From the NCBI GenBank assembly GCA_900618425.1, contig UZAN01039453.1:54719-118718 (forward strand): DNA of 64,000 nucleotides, written 5' to 3'. Made by a program: the position numbers and the translations under genes. Each line of letters opens with the position of its first letter. The stretch's first letter is position 1. The stretch is from Echinostoma caproni (taxonomy: Eukaryota > Platyhelminthes > Trematoda > Plagiorchiida > Echinostomatidae). Below the pieces are notes generated by a model. It was not told where the DNA came from and did not search any database. It saw only the letters and a list, made by a program, of their open reading frames with translations. This document shows positions 54,201 through 63,355 of the stretch, piece after piece.

Positions 54201-54588
54201 TTTAATGGCTGCTTTACACCGCTTCAGTTCAATTATGGAACTCAGAACCGGAGGTAATGGATCACTAGGCCATTCCAATATTGGCAATAAGCTGGACTGG
54301 TTCGAGGAGAGATGCATCAGGAACATTCGATGGCTAAACAAAACGGGATGCACAAAACGTGACAAAAATTAAGATTCGAACTCACCCGCTAGCTAGGATT
54401 ACTTTTTGCTCTTCATGCCAAAGCATGCAATAATCGTAACCGCTTTCTTTGTGCGATTTCACTGTAACGATTGGAACGAAACAGTTCCACACAGCAGTCC
54501 ACATTAGCAAGAGTACGATGTAACGAAAATGTCCACCGAAGACAAAATCAACACAGCCACTGGTACCGACGGCGTAAAAAGTCCGCAT
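20337..54588 (-). CDS. Semaphorin-family gene, seven linked exons, 3' end not found
   Basis: Seven exons on the minus strand join in one reading frame with GT/AG introns and matching phases to give about 642 residues. Semaphorins are secreted or membrane guidance ligands, usually acting through plexin receptors; that role here is inferred from family only. Order seen: hydrophobic N-terminal segment (about residues 22-40), then sema-domain landmarks: the WP..C..I region, a CG...C motif, an F.E turn followed by YTRIARVC, FKARLVC, PVIYGLFS, and LYIGTQSGEVFKL near the end. The family normally has a roughly 500-residue sema domain followed by a PSI domain; the sema part fits in length. Intron lengths are 52 bp, then about 10.0, 5.1, 3.5, 10.2 and 3.5 kb. 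The last exon ends in phase 2 with no stop, so the C-terminus (PSI, membrane or Ig segments) is missing from the model. The sema call is from pattern recognition, not a search. Confidence 0.82.
20683..24213 (-). other. Semaphorin intron 6
   Basis: GTAAGC...TTTTCAG intron of 3,531 bp. It carries the tRNA-headed SINE at its 5' end (24.0 kb) and no competing exon in the required phase. Confidence 0.75.
23985..24075 (-). repeat. tRNA-derived SINE head, minus strand
   Basis: On the minus strand, CGTAGCAATGGTGACCCC resembles an A box. About 45 bases later comes GTATTCGAATCCCACC, a near-perfect B box. The spacing is close to that of a tRNA. Sequence continues without a tRNA acceptor end, as expected for a SINE. 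It lies in intron 6, about 140 bp from exon 6. Confidence 0.45.
24214..24436 (-). CDS. Semaphorin gene exon 6
   Basis: Acceptor GTGTTTCAG, donor GTAAGC at 24213. The 223 bp enter in phase 0 and leave in phase 1 (residues 454-527). It starts CPGPSINN, comparable to the 'RPG.C.....' segment. It continues through a HPRFPITT stretch at the usual 'hPlMd' position, and ends IQILYIGT, which matches the 'ydVLflGT' strand. A second frame is also open for most of the exon but hits a stop before the donor and does not match the sema pattern, so the chosen frame is preferred. Less conserved than exons 4 and 7. Confidence 0.78.
25021..25187. repeat. Degenerate 21-bp tandem array, about eight units
   Basis: Eight consecutive units of 22, 21, 21, 21, 20, 21, 21 and 20 bases share the form CCNAAACCCG....TCCTTTAG. 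The TTTAG-type unit end is the best conserved part. The units are strongly diverged, so this is an old minisatellite. On the minus strand it gives an open frame with a seven-residue period, but there is no sign of a gene. It lies in intron 5, about 0.6 kb upstream of exon 6 on the minus strand. Confidence 0.7.
27830..28060 (+). repeat. Dispersed repeat, second copy, moderately GC-rich
   Basis: It contains GTGGCTCAGCAGT (A-box-like), a degenerate B-box-like GGTTTGAAGTCCC just after it, and GAAGTGGCTGTCCAGTG shared with 417. It ends near an AATAAATAAA tract at about 28060, as a retroposon would. Confidence 0.4.
28239..28597. other. Assembly gap, 359 N, with duplicated flanks
   Basis: The 40 bases before the gap (28199-28238) are repeated exactly just after it (28598-28637). 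This is typical of contig ends that overlap but were scaffolded with an N spacer, so the true gap may be zero or negative. A real tandem repeat unit with one end in the gap is the alternative. Confidence 0.95.
30225..30253. repeat. (TA)n microsatellite
   Basis: About 14 uninterrupted TA units in intron 5. Confidence 0.98.
34665..35061 (-). CDS. Semaphorin gene exon 5
   Basis: The acceptor CACTATTACAG precedes one base that completes Lys321, and donor GTGAGC follows at 34664. The exon is 397 bp and encodes residues 322-453 without interruption. DPVIYGLFSAV matches the sema blade 'd.viygvFs', and LALCAYRLTEI matches 'SAvCaysl.di'. An insertion of about 15 acidic residues (DPELLDEMPEEL region) lies between these two motifs where many semaphorins have a short loop. 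NVS in the second half is a possible N-glycosylation site. The exon ends in phase 0, as exon 6 requires. Confidence 0.87.
35062..38533 (-). other. Semaphorin intron 4
   Basis: GTAAGT...TATTACAG intron of 3,472 bp; no repeats recognised. Confidence 0.8.
38534..38691 (-). CDS. Semaphorin gene exon 4, most diagnostic sema exon
   Basis: This 158-bp exon has acceptor CTACCTCTACAG and donor GTAAGT at 38533. It starts in phase 0 and ends in phase 2 (residues 269-320). It reads VIYTRIARVCTGDPG and then FTSFFKARLVCRI, matching the near-invariant semaphorin signature 'YSRVARVCK.D.GG...WTTFLKARL.C'. This is the clearest single piece of family evidence in the window. The join from exon 3 recreates the family order: the F.E turn, then the ARVC motif. 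Both flanking introns carry no competing exon in the same phase that I could recognise. Confidence 0.9.
39153..39410 (-). other. Coding-like open frame in intron 3, probably repeat
   Basis: 85 codons read SYWLIGERVLPLGSGIRQQI and later SGWNVHWANDTQ. It looks protein-like but the sequence around GGTTGGGCTCAACATCTCGA has the look of a dispersed fluke repeat. No splice sites fit the semaphorin phase. Confidence 0.2.
40243..40337 (+). repeat. tRNA-like SINE head truncated by the gap
   Basis: TGGTGGAGCTACCTGTAG, then about 35 bases, then TGTGGGTTCAAGTTG (B-box-like). The length between the boxes suggests a class II (long variable arm) tRNA ancestor. The 3' part is lost in the N run. Confidence 0.35.
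40338..40881. other. Assembly gap, 544 N
   Basis: A run of N in semaphorin intron 3. A tRNA-like repeat abuts its left edge, so a collapsed dispersed repeat is a plausible cause. Confidence 0.99.
41880..42028 (-). other. Coding-like open stretch in intron 3
   Basis: Minus-strand text QPTTLNEVLLPCENRIKRD, then TTKPFQFARNLLHARELL, followed by a GTGAGC that could be a donor at about 41911. No convincing acceptor is present and the phase does not fit the exon 3 to exon 4 join, which is already complete. Possibly a repeat or chance. Confidence 0.2.
43760..44061 (-). CDS. Semaphorin gene exon 3
   Basis: Acceptor is a nine-T tract followed by CAG; donor GTGAGT lies at 43759-43754. The 302 bp begin with two bases that complete Asp168 and end in phase 0 (residues 169-268). 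YSPMDSSTSIVQLRGVLTG matches the 'C PyDP...t...v.geLY.gt' part of the sema domain, and RRYLIFQEPGLES matches 'dkvYFFF.E.a.e'. The Cys-Pro normally before the YDP-type motif is absent (Leu-Ala here), so a usual sema disulphide may be lost or rearranged. The phase match to both neighbours is the main support. Confidence 0.85.
47290..47410 (-). repeat. tRNA-like SINE head, minus strand
   Basis: On the minus strand, GGCGTGAGCGGTAACTCG (A-box-like, about 47410) is followed after about 80 bases by CCGGTTCGAATCTTCCC (B box, about 47315). The spacing is longer than in a tRNA, so one box may be chance. The A-box part overlaps the start of the 129-bp tandem duplication. Confidence 0.3.
47396..47653. repeat. 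Perfect tandem duplication, 2 x 129 bp
   Basis: Positions 47396-47524 and 47525-47653 are identical over all 129 bases. Exact identity in a region where other repeats are badly decayed means a very recent duplication or an assembly artefact. It lies in semaphorin gene intron 2. A GCCG-GTGAGT sequence in each copy looks like a splice donor but no exon is attached. Confidence 0.95.
51590..51800 (+). mobile_element. Possible LINE C-terminal Cys/His fragment
   Basis: The plus strand reads KPQTCYSCDHQAVHHIVFHC, then STYPCRKP, resembling the CC..H..C knuckle ('C..C...eT.eHll..Cp.y') at the end of many non-LTR reverse transcriptases. It is short, with stops either side, and could be chance. Confidence 0.3.
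54035..54333 (-). CDS. Semaphorin gene exon 2
   Basis: Acceptor TTTGTTTAG precedes 54333 and donor GTGAGT follows at 54034. The exon is 299 bp, starting with the last base of a Gly codon and ending after the first base of an Asp codon. It gives residues 69-167. Sema landmarks seen: ILEWPSDP (matching the family's 'i.WP'), RCKAAIKWVV (family C..FI.v), and YEVCGSVGHDIHC (family 'lyvCGT.af.P.C'). The intron before it is only 52 bp, whereas all later introns exceed 3 kb. Nothing inside is frameshifted. Confidence 0.85.
54334..54385 (-). other. Semaphorin intron 1, only 52 bp
   Basis: Starts GTGAGT and ends CCGTTTTGTTTAG. Removing it joins GG to C as a Gly codon and keeps the sema frame; reading through it hits a stop. 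Confidence 0.82.
54386..54588 (-). CDS. Semaphorin gene exon 1: signal segment and sema start
   Basis: This exon encodes residues 1-67 and two bases of codon 68. The chosen ATG at 54588 is preceded directly by an in-frame TGA, so it is the first in-frame Met unless an upstream exon is spliced in. A 22-residue N-terminal stretch precedes a hydrophobic run (YIVLLLMWTAVWNCF) that can be a signal peptide or signal anchor; the long N-region is unusual for a plain signal peptide. The exon ends DYCMLWHEEQKVILASG, which matches the first sema beta strand and the 'rLyVGa' position. Donor GTGAGT at 54385-54380. Confidence that this is the true first exon is lower than that for the exon itself. Confidence 0.75.
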
Positions 54589-57241
54589 TCAGTAAGGAAT
54601 TTTGCATCGTCTTCCGTGCAAATCCGTTCGACAAAGTCGAGAATGGGAAAACAGGAATCAAGCACAGTTCTGTATATTCCTCACAGCTGAATCATGAACT
54701 GGATTTCGGGCTAATATCATCAAACAATATGGTTGGATGAACTCTCCTGAGGAACATCCGATTCTACGCACACATGAGAACTTTGCGAACAGCTCTGATT
54801 GGCCGGTTTTCCCAAATGATCTGATTGGACAAACTATGTTGATCTGCAATCCCGTATGTTCCATACGAATTTCCTTTTGAGTTTTCTATAAAAGTTATTA
54901 GTCCCGCTACCCGTTTGACCTGCGGGCAGATTGACTCAAACCATCCAAGAAAATTTAAAATGTTATCAGTAATACCGACGTCTTTGGGAAGTTCGATTAT
55001 CTACAAGCGAGAATCGCAACATAAAGAAAAACTCTTCGAGTGATCACTATGAATAATATTTGATCATAGTTAAATGAGAACTATTTATCTTATCTAACTT
55101 TAAATAAAACGTGTTAACTGGATAAATTTCGGTTGCGTTGTCGATAATAATCATGGCAGCAGTGGTGTTGCATTGGATAACTGAATTCGGATGAAAAACA
55201 ACTTAGACTTAAAATCATCGTTCACAATTATGCTCGTGCATGATTATCATAGAACTGAAGAATTACCCGTGACGTTAACAAATGCGCATTCCCTCGCACA
55301 TAGACATCATATTGATTTGTTTCCCTGAAAACGGACTTCGAAGTTTCGAGCAGTTTGATTACCTATGAGGGAAAAACAACGCAGGTTTCTAAACTAGTTC
55401 ATGGTCTTGTCGAAAATACCCCTCTCTCAACAAATCAATGGCAGCCTATTCACAAATGAAGTGCCATTGAACAATTTCAGTATTCCCAAGAGTATGAGAT
55501 TATTGTGGAGCATTTATTGTCCAAAATGAATAGCGATATGTTAAAATTGATACTCCATTGTATGCATGTTCTTGTCGATACCATTTAATGTTAAGTTTTA
55601 TAGTTATGAGCTAATAAATTGTTATTATTCATCATGTTTTTACATTAAGTTATTGAAATCGATTAGCTCCACTTAATGTAATGCCCAGTGGCGCTTTTTC
55701 CCAGTTTGTGATCGAACCCCTGCAATCGAGTTTGTACAATGATTATTTGATTTTCGTTTCACTTTGAATTCCCTCCAAGTTTTGTGGTGAGCACCCAAAA
55801 AAGAATGCTATCGATTTTTGCTCTAACTGGCATCAACGACTATGGCTATCATACAAGTACCTGCATTCGTTTATCTGAACACTGGTGAGGTTAAATTAAT
55901 TGACACACGGTTGAAAGTGAAACACTTGAACAACGCTCTTGATATGGACAATATGACTTATTTCAGTTTGCATACGAGTCATGTTTTTATCAATCGACCA
56001 TAATGTACTCATTGTTTGCGTGAAACAAACAAACTGAGACGTTTAGAATTTCAAGGGTTTGATTGTTCTCACACGTTTGACGTCAGTCGATGGAAATGTT
56101 TTTGCTTTCAGCAGATCAATCGTAATGATTGTTACTGCTTCAAAGAAAACCAACTAATCATTATGCTAAACTCGAAGCACTGTGTGCTTCATAACATTTC
56201 TAAAGGATAATTTCTGTAACTGACGTTCAACTCACAGTTATTTATTATTAGTCGTGATATGAGATAATGATTTCAACTAACCAGCTTTCAGACTTCATTT
56301 CCAAGCACAAACATCACTTTGCAGTTATCGCCCCAGAAATGAAATCGCCTGCTCTCCATAAAGATGACGCTTGAACAAACATGAATTGGCAATGCTTGCC
56401 AGCCACCGGTGTGAGCTCATCGGCACAATGGTAACACACGCTGCCTGCATGCGATGGGTCTGGAGATCAAAGGCCGTATGCGAAGGTAGATATGCATTAC
56501 TGATGAACTCTAAGGAAAGCAAAACGCGCGTCTAGTGCTATGAGAGTGTATGGTTAAATGAATGAACTGAATTATGTGTAACAATGAAATCTGAGTGGTG
56601 GTCGTGTCAAATTATTATTTTTGTACATTGGATTCATTTCACTTATTACAATGTAGAGCATTTTAACCTTTGAACCATGACCCATAATTCGTAATACATG
56701 CAATTATCAGAAAATATGCCAAACTAGAAGGAGTATTAGTACTTGCGGAATAATTTTATTTGGTCGATTTAATAAATGTAAACTCACTAAAACTGAGAGT
56801 ACGACTGACGTCTAATGCTGATGTAAGACAGTCTGCTTTTCGATATTTTGATTTTCAGATATGAATTAGGCGACTTTGTTTTATATTCGCGGACCTTTTC
56901 TCAAGGATTTATCCTCTATTTAGTTGTTATTGTTCCACAGAACTTTAATACAAAACATGGTGATTTCACAATATTTCTCCCACGGTTCCCAAACTGGAAA
57001 ATGCCAAGCAACTGTAATCTGGGAAAAATGTTGGCATGTTTTTCAATTAGATATCATTTAAAAATGTGAATGGAACAGAATTATCACACATTTTTACCAT
57101 CACTGTTTTCAAATTATTATTATAATTGACAGCTCATTGGTGTCCGTTAATAGCAGTTGTTGAAAATCGAGTCATTTCAATACCCTTGATAGGAAACTGA
57201 CAAATAGTGACGTGCCGTGTTAAATGAATATTTAGAAGATA
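54589..57241. other. Upstream flank of the semaphorin gene, no gene seen
   Basis: Would hold the promoter and any 5' UTR exon. I see no clear TATA or initiator context and no coding exon in phase, only the tRNA-like fragment at 56.4 kb. Confidence 0.5.
56405..56480 (+). repeat. tRNA-like fragment
   Basis: TCGGCACAATGGTAACACAC resembles a tRNA D arm with A box, followed by GGTCTGGAGATCAAAGG in place of a T arm. Both are degenerate; a SINE head or tRNA pseudogene is possible. Confidence 0.25.
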
Positions 57242-58290
57242 GTAGGCGAACATATGTTTTCGGTGAGTTCCTTCTCAAGCCAGTACAATCACATTATTGT
57301 CAGAAACTAGCGGGAAGGTGTTGTGTTAGGGTCAAACATTCGAGGTCAGACAATTAAAGTAACGAGGTGGGGCAGGGACACATTTGTCGCCTTAGTTCTC
57401 TGGTTCAGATAAGACCGGGTTACGTAAGCGTTGATAATTGATATGGGTGATACAACGCTCTTGCGTGATTTTCTCTCGTTTGAGCCGCGGAAGGTTGAGT
57501 GCCTGAACAAGTGCCCTTCTTACCACACAATTCTGGCTTCAACAACCGGATGATAATTGCCCCGGCTGTTGCTAGTGTTTTAATTCAAACAGCCTTGGAT
57601 TTGTGTTGTGGGAAGCGATAAATGATAGTGAAAGTCGAACTAGTATCCACCCTATGTTCGGTTTCGACCAAGAGTGCAAAAAGCGAACTGGAAGTAACTC
57701 CAATTCCTCCCTGTCTGAGCCAAGCGGGTTGATGTTCCTTGATACGATTAGATAACTGCCTTGTCGTACGACCTACATAAGTGGCACCACAAGTGCATTT
57801 GAATTGTTAGATGAGCATTGACGAGGTCAATATACGCAACTTATCCTTGTGCTGATAGCTGTTGACGGGTGATGTCGAGAACAGGCATCTAAGTTTGGCG
57901 GCATTGAACGTTGTTTTGACTGAGGCACTCAGGAATCTAGTAACCCTTCCAGCTGCTGGATCTCCTTTAAACGGAAGTTTGATGATCAAAGTCTTTTTCT
58001 TAGCTCTATCTGCAACCACATATTTTGTTCCTTCAGACCAGTTACGATTGATGAACGTTTCCGGGTAGCAAATTTTTGACGGCGTCTTTCGCACAATTGC
58101 TAATTCTGCTAATAGTGTGTTTTCTGAGCAAATACATCTTACTCAATAGAAGACAGCGCACCAAATTATGCTTGTGATCGAGCGGTACGAAACTATGGAA
58201 GTGTGTATACTGTCCGTTCCAGCAGTTTGGATTTCAGTTGAGGCTAAAACCGGCAATCCAAACCACATTGTGAGCTTTTTTTAACCAGCT
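57242..58290 (-). mobile_element. Second Penelope-like element, 3' part, minus strand
   Basis: A minus-strand frame 58094-57807 carries KICYPETFINRNW and IIKLPFKGDPAAGRVTRFLS, homologous to the linker of the copy at 19.2 kb. After a stop the frame resumes with FKCTCGATYVGRTTRQLS and NRIKEHQPAWL, the GIY-YIG core. Further stops occur in the C-terminal part. The tail at 57242-57293 matches that at 18505-18556, fixing the 3' end of the family. The two copies differ at many positions, so they are separate old insertions rather than a recent duplication. Confidence 0.8.
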
Positions 58291-60539
58291 GGTTATTATA
58301 ACTAACAGAGAACAGCAAAAGCCACAAAATCTGTAAAAGTCCGGGTGTGGGAAATACTTTTCACTCATTTATTTGCTACTGTTGTATAAAAAGCCACATT
58401 TCCAACCTTCGAACAAATGAGTTGATCAAAAACTTTTCGAGTTTTTGGTTGCTACTCACTGAAATATTAACAAAAGGGGTTGTCATTGAAGACCATATAG
58501 TTTCAACTACCTTTGTTTGCTTGAAATGTAAAGACGGGAAATATACTCACCGGGGATGGAACTAAGAAACGTTTCCTCTACGGATTTTGTACCACAATTT
58601 ATCAACCGCACAACATGTGCGCGTAAAATCGGTTATTTCTCACGTGGAAAGTCGTACTGCACAAACTAGAATTTCTGTCCCAAATGTGATGTCTGTAAGA
58701 CCAAATTCAACCAATTGAATACCCCTATCTGAGTAAAACAATATTACGCTCACAATGCGTTTATATCAACCAAAGTTAAACCAAACAAGCTTTGATGTAT
58801 TCGTGTTAGAGGAGGATGCCTCCGCAAAAGATAGAAGTGGAGATTTACTTGTTAGCACAAGCCAATCGAGAGGAACTGGTTGAGGTAACGGCTGTAACTG
58901 TACCCAACTTAAACCATAACAACCAAACTACAAACAAATGTAATACTGCTAGATCCCAGAAGGACAACGAGTTACTTGAGTTCTAGAGCTACAAATCAAC
59001 ATGAATTTGAGACTGTGGGACTGAAATGAAGAGAAAGGAGGGTGGCTCAAAACAACGAATTTATGAGCAGGTAGTCAAAAGTGTGGGGGAACACTCTACT
59101 ATTTGGAACGTTGATCTTGTCTGAAAATTGAGCTGAAAAACGGCCAGCATGTACTTTGTGATTGACACTGAAATCAAACATTTTCTGTTGTCTCAATGCC
59201 CACACATGTTTTGCTCTCAAGCATCAATCCCACTCCCAGACGGCTACCCCATTATCTGTTTTACAAATTTCATACGAAGTGCAAAAGAGAAAATGCAGTC
59301 TCGTAACTGGGCAAACAGAACTAGACCATGAATTTTCTCTTCTATTCCGATCAAAGCCTTCTTCATTTTGACGATCAAATGAGAATTTTTCGTTACAGTT
59401 AGAATCACATGAACATCCAGACAAGGGGAAATTCAAGTCATCCACGCTATATGCATTTTGAACGAATACAAAGGCATTCCTGCGTCAATTCACAAACTAC
59501 ACTTTAATGACCACGGTGATGGATGTTATTAGATTTTGGACGACTCGATAGATTAATAGATGGGTGGATGGATGTGCAGCGGTGATCAGGGCCGCCGCTT
59601 AAATTACCGCACCTATGTCCCCAAGCAGCGCTTCACTGGCATTAGCCTTTCTCCGTCTCGAAAGTAACACATTTGTCTTTTTTAATAAAACCAAACAAAG
59701 TAATCAATGATAAGATTACCATTGTGGCGAAGCCTTCCAACGTCGATCGTGTTATCCGTTTTAGCATCATCGGATCATTGATTGCATCAACACAACTGTA
59801 TCATCGGTGCTTATCCTTCACATTGGTATGAAAGTTTACCTCAGTTGTCAAAACAGCTGTTATGTGAATATAGCAATGTCTAAGAAATCCTTGATTTGAT
59901 GGAAACTATCAAAGGGAACCAGTATGAGGCTACTGTCTGCTGTGAAAGACCATTCAGGAATAAAGCTGAACATTTTTCAAAAAACCAAAATTCCAAACAG
60001 TCATCGTGTATTTTGGAGATTTACTCCTCGAAAAAAACCATCTCCCGTTTGTAAGTCTCAGTAAGTTGTAAATAAGGTCGAACTCACTAAATCTAGCCAA
60101 AAATGGTAATACTCCTGTTTAGGTTTGAGCATACTTCATAAAAGCTGGATTAACAAGGAAATTGATGATGAAGTACACCCAGATGCTTTCGTTGGCTACT
60201 GTGTTGATTGTCTGTCTCCTTATTCAAAACCAGAAGTTTATGGTACCATATCGAAAATCAGCGGTTTCACTTGATCCAAAATTTCTTTCTTCTTGTACTA
60301 AACTCCACATAAATTTGTGGTGCAACGCTGGTCCAAATGTTTCTCCCAGTTCCTAATTTTTGACAATGCGTATTTTGCACCTCCTGGCTTCCTTTAAAAT
60401 CCTATTCTTGCTAGTGGAACGGTTACTTCAGCAAATAATCTCGAAGAGGATAAGTTTACCGTTCAAAAATCCCGATAGATAGACGCAGTAGCGGTAATTT
60501 CCTTCGACAGGGGAATAAGTTTATGCACTCCATTTGACA
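58291..60539. other. No gene seen
   Basis: AT-rich with a short GC-rich patch at about 59575-59670 and a GATG-rich patch near 59560. No supported frames. Confidence 0.55.
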
Positions 60540-62610
60540 GATGCCGACAGCCCAAGCTGAGTAGTTCCTGCCAATAAGGCGTTGTCCCATCCCCGCTCCT
60601 TCTAACCCATTCAATGCTTAAAGCTAAGGGCTGATCCCGGTAATCAGTGCACCAGCGAACATCACACTAGGCCAAAATCCGCGGGCATGCGTGACAAGTC
60701 ACTGGAAGCTCCCACACCGGTGCTTCATTGACGATCCCACGTTGGACCTACGTCCCACCAACTTGGGGATTAGACTCTTGAGTCGAAGGCTTCGGTCACA
60801 GATCCCAGAGAAATCGCCTTCGTCAGTGTGGGTTACCACGAATTATATCATGCCCTAAAGTATTCGGCAACAATTTAGAAAACCCTCTCCCTGTCAACCA
60901 TCCAGTTCTTACTCTCATCCCCAAATTTTAAAAGACCAACCAACCAGAAGCTATCAGATTGTTGAATCCAAAGTCTTCTTTTCACCTTGCCGTAATTAAT
61001 GTTCGCAGACCATATCCGATCGACCAACAAGCTGCCTTAGCTCGAGAACCTTTGAGATTTTCAATTCAGATGTAATTCGTGTCTCCAAAATACCCCAGTA
61101 AGACCTCTCTTCAACCATTATCCTGGATTTTTCAGATCCGATCTCCTCCGCAAGTTTCAATCTCCCTGTATCAGGTGATTCGGCATCCAACCCTTGCGCT
61201 AGTATTGTCATTGGGTCGTGTTCACTCCTTGATCGGATTTCGGTCAGCAGCCCATTATGCGCTGTATGTCTCGACGGCAATGTACTATTAAACAGATGCA
61301 AAATGAAGTGCGGGTACTCATTCGTGGTTTCGTGTATGCAGTGACCGATTGCAGTTCACTGGAAATAAGATATGAGTTCTTTAAGGCCTCTCTCAATTAC
61401 TTCGAAGTGTTCCGTCAAAAGACATTTTAGATATCAATGCTCAAACGATACCCCTGAACAAATCCGAAGGGCCTCTCTTGGTGCACAAGCAATCCCGGCA
61501 AACGGGATGAATAACCGAGGTCGCCCACTTCAACTCTACGCTGGCCAAGGATTGCTCCTGTCAGGCACCAAAATCTACCACCAGAAGGTACACTGGTGTA
61601 CATGGACAGCTCCCACCTCTTCCCAGCAAATAATTTAAATCGACTGCATCACCATTATCCACAGCTTGAGCTGATTCCTTCAAGACCGACGCTCTGACTA
61701 GTCAACATCAGTGAGCCCAGACCATGCTCTGCTATAAGCCAAGATCTCTCTACGCTCAATAAACAACCGCAGAAAATCCACTGAAAATATTTTTTCATAA
61801 TACAATGTAAGAGATGACTGTAAATCAGCCTTGAAGGAGTAACTCTTTAGTCGCCTTTTAGTTTAACCAACCAAAAAACTCAATGAACATTGGACCTTAA
61901 TGTCACTGATAACAATCGCGGATTCTTGCAACTATCAAACCAAGAACTATGGATCTTCTTGTCCTCGGATGGCTTGCTGGACACTCACAAAGATAGTCCT
62001 TCAAATACCGATTTTGATGCAGCACGTAAGTCCCTTAAATTCCAGCTCATCAAGAGCGTGACAACTGCATACTGTAAGTCCACCATCAATCAACATCGTC
62101 TCAAAACTTTCGCTGGCATTATACACCGCCGATTTTCTGCCGCATATGAATCGTACACGCGTGAGAACCAGACTGGTTCTAGATACGGTCGAGGTAGAAT
62201 CCATAACATGTTCACGCTTAGCCAAATTTTAGAACACTGACAGTCCATTCTATCTTCCTCGATCTGAAAGCTGCTTTCAACTCAGTCTACCGCTTTCAAA
62301 CTCAAGCTCTGCCTATTTCTGGAGTATGTGCTAGAGAAATTTACTTCAATAATTCAATCTCTTTATACTAATGACCGAAACCAGGGGCGAGTTTAGGATA
62401 CATTTTCGCACGAGGTGACCAAAGAAAAATGTTCGACACAGCTGTTTGTGAAGGGTCGAGTGTATGGAAAACGGTCAAGTGCGGTTAAACTAAGTCCTGG
62501 TGTGAGGGCTTGAGAAGCCTGATCAAGAGAATCCCTAATATAGGTTTGCCTTTCTGGTTGGGGCCCCGGGATCATGGTAACCGGTGGTTACAGACATTGA
62601 TTAATTAGGC
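60540..62610 (+). mobile_element. Internally deleted RTE-like LINE (endonuclease plus RT remnants)
   Basis: Plus-strand remnants appear in family order: DQQAALAR (about 61030), VSGDSASNP and SPLCAVCLDGNVLLNRCKMK (61170-61300) from the apurinic-type endonuclease; YVSPDHALL-like text near 61720, where the endonuclease catalytic 'SDH' lies; then RENQTGSRYGRGRIHNMFTL (about 62165) from the RT fingers; KGRVYGKRSSAVKLSPGVRA (about 62450); and finally GPRDHGNRWL (about 62570), the C-terminal tail of this fluke LINE family. The palm with the catalytic YADD is deleted between the last two blocks, and stops are frequent. The 5' boundary is uncertain; GC-rich sequence from 60540 may be its leader. Clade assignment is by recollection of the family pattern. 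Confidence 0.7.
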
Positions 62611-63218
62611 TAAAAGTCGCAAAATTTGACGCCCGTGTATCTACACTTTATCCGTGCAGCCCCAATTTATATGAATTCTCTATATTTTCACGAATCTCAG
62701 ATTTCATTTTGCTGCTTTATTCAAATGGGGAGTCATGAGAAAGCAGCTGATGTAACCAATGACTTCTTTGACATACTCTCCACAATATTGATGTCATTTT
62801 TGCGTTTGATGCATAGTTGGATTAAAGTCTACTCATCCTTTATCACATAATTATTATAGAGTGAATCGACCCGTTTGGGACGTCTGATTACAATATTTCT
62901 TTTTTTGTTCTATTTTTAATAAGAGCTAACTATCGTCTACTCACTCAAAGTCGTGATCAAACGCCTGAAACAATACAACGTTCTCCAGTGGACCTCAAGA
63001 AGCTAAGAGAAATTATTAGTCACTTTAACCTTAAGATGTTTGTTGTGCCTCAGAAACAATGCTCAGATGGGTTCTCCTTCCCACAACCTAAACAGCTTTG
63101 TAGTATAAACGTGTGCACTTTCAGAATGTATGAGCACATTGAGGTGTACAACCCGAATCCATGAGGTGGCAACTTCGTAGGCTCAACTCTGTGCATACTT
63201 TTGCTAGGCTTGACAACA
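62611..63218. other. No gene seen
   Basis: AT-rich intergenic DNA between the LINE and the ATTT run. Confidence 0.55.
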
Positions 63219-63246
63219 ATATATTTATTTTTATTTATTTATTTTT
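63219..63246. repeat. (ATTT)n microsatellite
   Basis: Short ATTT-rich run; a similar (TTTA)n run is at 8048-8073. Such runs often mark old retroelement tails. Confidence 0.85.
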
Positions 63247-63355
63247 AACCCACGTCTGGGGTCAGACTGTGAGCAAAAGAAATCATGGTACAATGCTATT
63301 TATAAAAAGAGAAAGAGATCCATGGTTTACTTGATGTTGCGATACTGCCAGGTTG

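Noticed and set aside
54069..54740. Plus-strand frames over exons 1 and 2
   Set aside because: Shadows of the minus-strand semaphorin exons.
61079..61301. Frames on both strands near 61.1-61.3 kb
   Set aside because: They overlap LINE endonuclease remnants; the family match is in a third, plus-strand frame.
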